From Chloroflexota bacterium (GTDB taxonomy: Bacteria > Chloroflexota > Anaerolineae > Promineifilales > Promineifilaceae), in NCBI GenBank assembly GCA_008501785.1, contig QQUD01001052.1:1-6302 (forward strand): a DNA stretch of 6,302 nt. Reading direction: 5' to 3'. A program made the translations under genes and the position numbers. This document shows, piece by piece, positions 4,920-6,302 of this stretch. The notes beneath the pieces are model-generated. The model was given only the letters and a program-made list of their open reading frames with translations. It did not search any database and had not been told where the DNA came from. Numbering within the stretch: the first letter of the stretch is position 1; every line of letters starts with the position of its first letter.

Positions 4920-5879
4920 ATGTTTGAATTGATATTTCTCGGCACATCCTCATCAGCCCCTTCGGTTTACCGGGGATTGTCCGCACACATGATTTTGTAT
5001 CGCCAGCACCGGTTCTTACTCGATTGCGGCGAAGGCACACAGCGCCAAATCCTAAAAAGCGGCCTCGGCTTCAAGCGACTCAACAATATTTTGCTCACCC
5101 ACAGCCACCTTGATCATATTTTGGGTCTTGGTGGTTTGATGTCTACACTCGCCCGCTGGGAAGGGCTAGAACAAGTTGATATTTACGCTGGAGGTGCTAC
5201 GCTACGCCGCGTGAAAGATTTGCTGTTTAAGGTGGTATTCCCAAACGGCCGTTCCCCCATCGACATCAACTTAATCGCTGTCCAACCCGGCGTCATCATG
5301 GAAGACAAGCACTTGACACTCTCAGCTTTTCCTGTATCCCATCGTGGACCCGGCTGTATGGGGTTTATGTTTGAGGAGAAGGCAATACGGCCGTTTCTAC
5401 CCGAACGCGCCGCCGCCCTGCAAGTGCCATTTGGCCCCGAACGCTCCCAGTTGGTGCAGGGAAATGCGGTGACATTGAAAGACGGCCGTACCATTCACCC
5501 CGACGATGTGCTTGGCGAAACCATACCCGGAACCAAATACGTCCATATCGGCGACGTTGGCCGCACCGATGAGCTGATGAATATTTGCCAAGACGCAGAC
5601 ACACTGGTGATTGAATCAACCTACGTTGACGAGGAATCTGAAATGGCCGACCAATTCGGCCACATGACCGCTGCCCGCGCCGCTCGACTGGCCAAAGAAG
5701 CCAATGTAAAAACACTCATCCTCACCCACCTCTCCCGCCGCTACGCCGAGCGAGACATCCGCCACGAAGCCCGCGACATCTTCCCCAACACCTTTGTTGC
5801 CAGGGATTTTGACCACTTTCATATTTCGAGAGACGGCACGGAAAGATTGAAGAAAGACAAGAAAAATAACGAATTGTGA
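4920..5879 (+). CDS. rnz: Ribonuclease Z (tRNA 3'-processing endonuclease)
   Basis: 319 residues of the metallo-beta-lactamase fold; RNase Z cuts tRNA precursors after the discriminator base to make the mature 3' end. Features: LGTSSSAPS (7-15), the zinc motif HSHLDH (61-66), FPVSHRGPGCMGF (137-149) with H141, GDVGRT (211-216) with D212 as metal ligand, GHMTAARAARLA (247-258) and THLSRRY (269-275) with H270, the counterpart of the family's HFSxRY. Length fits the short bacterial form of about 310 residues. A reading starting 15 codons upstream (4875) is possible, but family proteins begin right before the LGT strand, so ATG at 4920 is preferred. It has no Shine-Dalgarno sequence. The last residues (KKDKKNNEL) and the TGA stop come from an adjoining 7-bp repeat array, so the C-terminal tail is probably a recent replacement. 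Confidence 0.95.
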   Translation: MFELIFLGTSSSAPSVYRGLSAHMILYRQHRFLLDCGEGTQRQILKSGLGFKRLNNILLTHSHLDHILGLGGLMSTLARWEGLEQVDIYAGGATLRRVKDLLFKVVFPNGRSPIDINLIAVQPGVIMEDKHLTLSAFPVSHRGPGCMGFMFEEKAIRPFLPERAAALQVPFGPERSQLVQGNAVTLKDGRTIHPDDVLGETIPGTKYVHIGDVGRTDELMNICQDADTLVIESTYVDEESEMADQFGHMTAARAARLAKEANVKTLILTHLSRRYAERDIRHEARDIFPNTFVARDFDHFHISRDGTERLKKDKKNNEL

Positions 5880-5948
5880 ATAATGAATTGTGAATTGTGA
5901 ATTTACTCTTCACTTCACAATTCGTTATTCACAATTTACGATTCATTA
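5865..5948. repeat. Inverted array of 7-bp units overlapping the rnz 3' end
   Basis: In 7-bp steps the left arm (5867-5901) reads TAACGAA, TTGTGAA, TAATGAA, TTGTGAA, TTGTGAA. The right arm (5914-5948), read on the minus strand, uses the same units: TAATGAA, TCGTAAA, TTGTGAA, TAACGAA, TTGTGAA. The longest perfect pairing is 16 bp (5865-5880 with 5914-5929); shifted pairings are also possible. The left arm encodes the last residues and the stop codon of rnz. Confidence 0.85.
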
Positions 5949-6100
5949 GAGTTGTTCCTATTTAACTACTACGCATGATTGTCATGCCTGCCTTCGCAGG
6001 CATCCATCTTCATTAGAGGAGTGGATTCCCGCCGCAGTCTACCCTCACGAAGGTGGGGGCGGGAATGACAAGAGCAAAACTTTATTAAGGAACAACTCTA
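5947..6100. mobile_element. MITE-like element with terminal inverted repeats and TA flanks
   Basis: Perfect 11-bp terminal inverted repeats, GAGTTGTTCCT (5949-5959) and AGGAACAACTC (6088-6098), bound a 150-bp body with TA on both sides (5947-5948 and 6099-6100). TA duplication is the mark of IS630/Tc1-mariner transposons, so this looks like a non-autonomous relative. There is no coding capacity. The interior holds nested palindromes. The left TA is the end of the last 7-bp unit of the neighbouring array. It lies between convergent genes. Confidence 0.7.
5979..6071. repeat. Nested palindromes inside the MITE-like element
   Basis: An outer pair TTGTCAT (5979-5985) and ATGACAA (6065-6071) encloses two stem-loops: ATGCCTGC (5984-5991) with GCAGGCAT (5996-6003) around a 4-nt loop, and ATTCCCGCC (6025-6033) with GGCGGGAAT (6058-6066). 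ATCCA (6002-6006) and TGGAT (6022-6026) may also pair. The TTCCCGC / GCGGGAATGAC wording resembles widespread REP-like intergenic palindromes in bacteria. Confidence 0.7.
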
Positions 6101-6107
6101 TTATTTC

Positions 6108-6302
6108 TTAGTACAAAAACATCGGCTTATTCAAAACATGATGAACCTTAGGTCGATACGCATCCACATCATACAGTTCATCCACATCAACCCGTTTAAT
6201 GCCGCTGGTCACATCACTCAACGGAAAGTGTGTATACTTGCCATCGCGTAACGCCACCATCAGAACGCTTTTATCATCACGAATCAAATCCATCGCCATA
6301 TG
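6108..6302 (-). CDS. pfkA: 6-phosphofructokinase, C-terminal end, cut by window edge
   Basis: The last 64 codons of a minus-strand gene that runs off the right edge; stop TAA at 6108-6110. The visible sequence [52 protein letters not shown] fits the C-terminal end of the pyrophosphate/ATP-type PFK group, where MVAL.....Y...PL and KRVD...YD...YRP recur near the end. The enzyme phosphorylates fructose-6-phosphate to fructose-1,6-bisphosphate, the committed step of glycolysis. None of the catalytic motifs are inside the window, so the phosphate donor cannot be assigned and the call rests on the tail alone. It converges on rnz, with a repeat-filled gap between. Confidence 0.7.
   Translation of the reverse strand, partial: HMAMDLIRDDKSVLMVALRDGKYTHFPLSDVTSGIKRVDVDELYDVDAYRPKVHHVLNKPMFLY

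Noticed and set aside
4742..4945. Minus-strand frame with a 13-residue repeat over the 39-bp tandem units
   Set aside because: The repeat follows from a 39-bp period being divisible by three; the frame overlaps the ends of rtcA and rnz antisense and has no visible ribosome binding site.

Overview
The window reads as ordinary bacterial chromosome of moderate GC, most likely from a member of the Chloroflexota (an Anaerolineae-like lineage). That assignment is inferred from the style of the FtsZ, sugar-transferase, RtcA, RNase Z and phosphofructokinase sequences and has not been tested by a search. There is no rRNA, tRNA or CRISPR array. Coding density is fairly high, but the intergenic gaps are unusually rich in short repeats and dyads.

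Layout. On the minus strand at the left edge lie the N-terminal part of a nucleoside phosphorylase and, just upstream of it and overlapping by four bases, a DUF952 gene. A 337-bp gap follows, holding a strong minus-strand terminator and two inverted repeats. Next, also on the minus strand, come ftsZ and a 70-residue excisionase-type helix-turn-helix gene. A roughly 380-bp gap with a minus-strand promoter and operator-like dyads leads to plus-strand genes: a one-domain bacterial sugar transferase closed by a textbook terminator, rtcA (RNA 3'-phosphate cyclase), and rnz (tRNase Z). The right edge holds the C-terminal end of a 6-phosphofructokinase on the minus strand, convergent with rnz.

How the genes relate. 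The HTH gene and ftsZ probably form a transcription unit, with the HTH product a candidate regulator. rtcA and rnz both act on RNA 3' ends and are adjacent, but rnz seems to have its own promoter. The phosphorylase and DUF952 genes look translationally coupled.

Most notable. (1) The palindrome ACGGCCGT occurs 11 times in 6.3 kb, about 100-fold above chance, always inside genes and in all three reading frames, like the HIP1 octamer of cyanobacteria. (2) Two intergenic spacers carry inverted arrays of 7-bp units with different sequences but the same layout, each at the 3' end of a gene; one supplies the rnz stop codon. (3) A roughly 150-bp MITE-like element flanked by TA sits in the end of one of those arrays. 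(4) Two related inverted repeats in opposite orientation bracket the ftsZ-HTH segment, with paired substitutions that keep the arms complementary. (5) A 39-bp tandem repeat leads into rnz, which appears to be leaderless.
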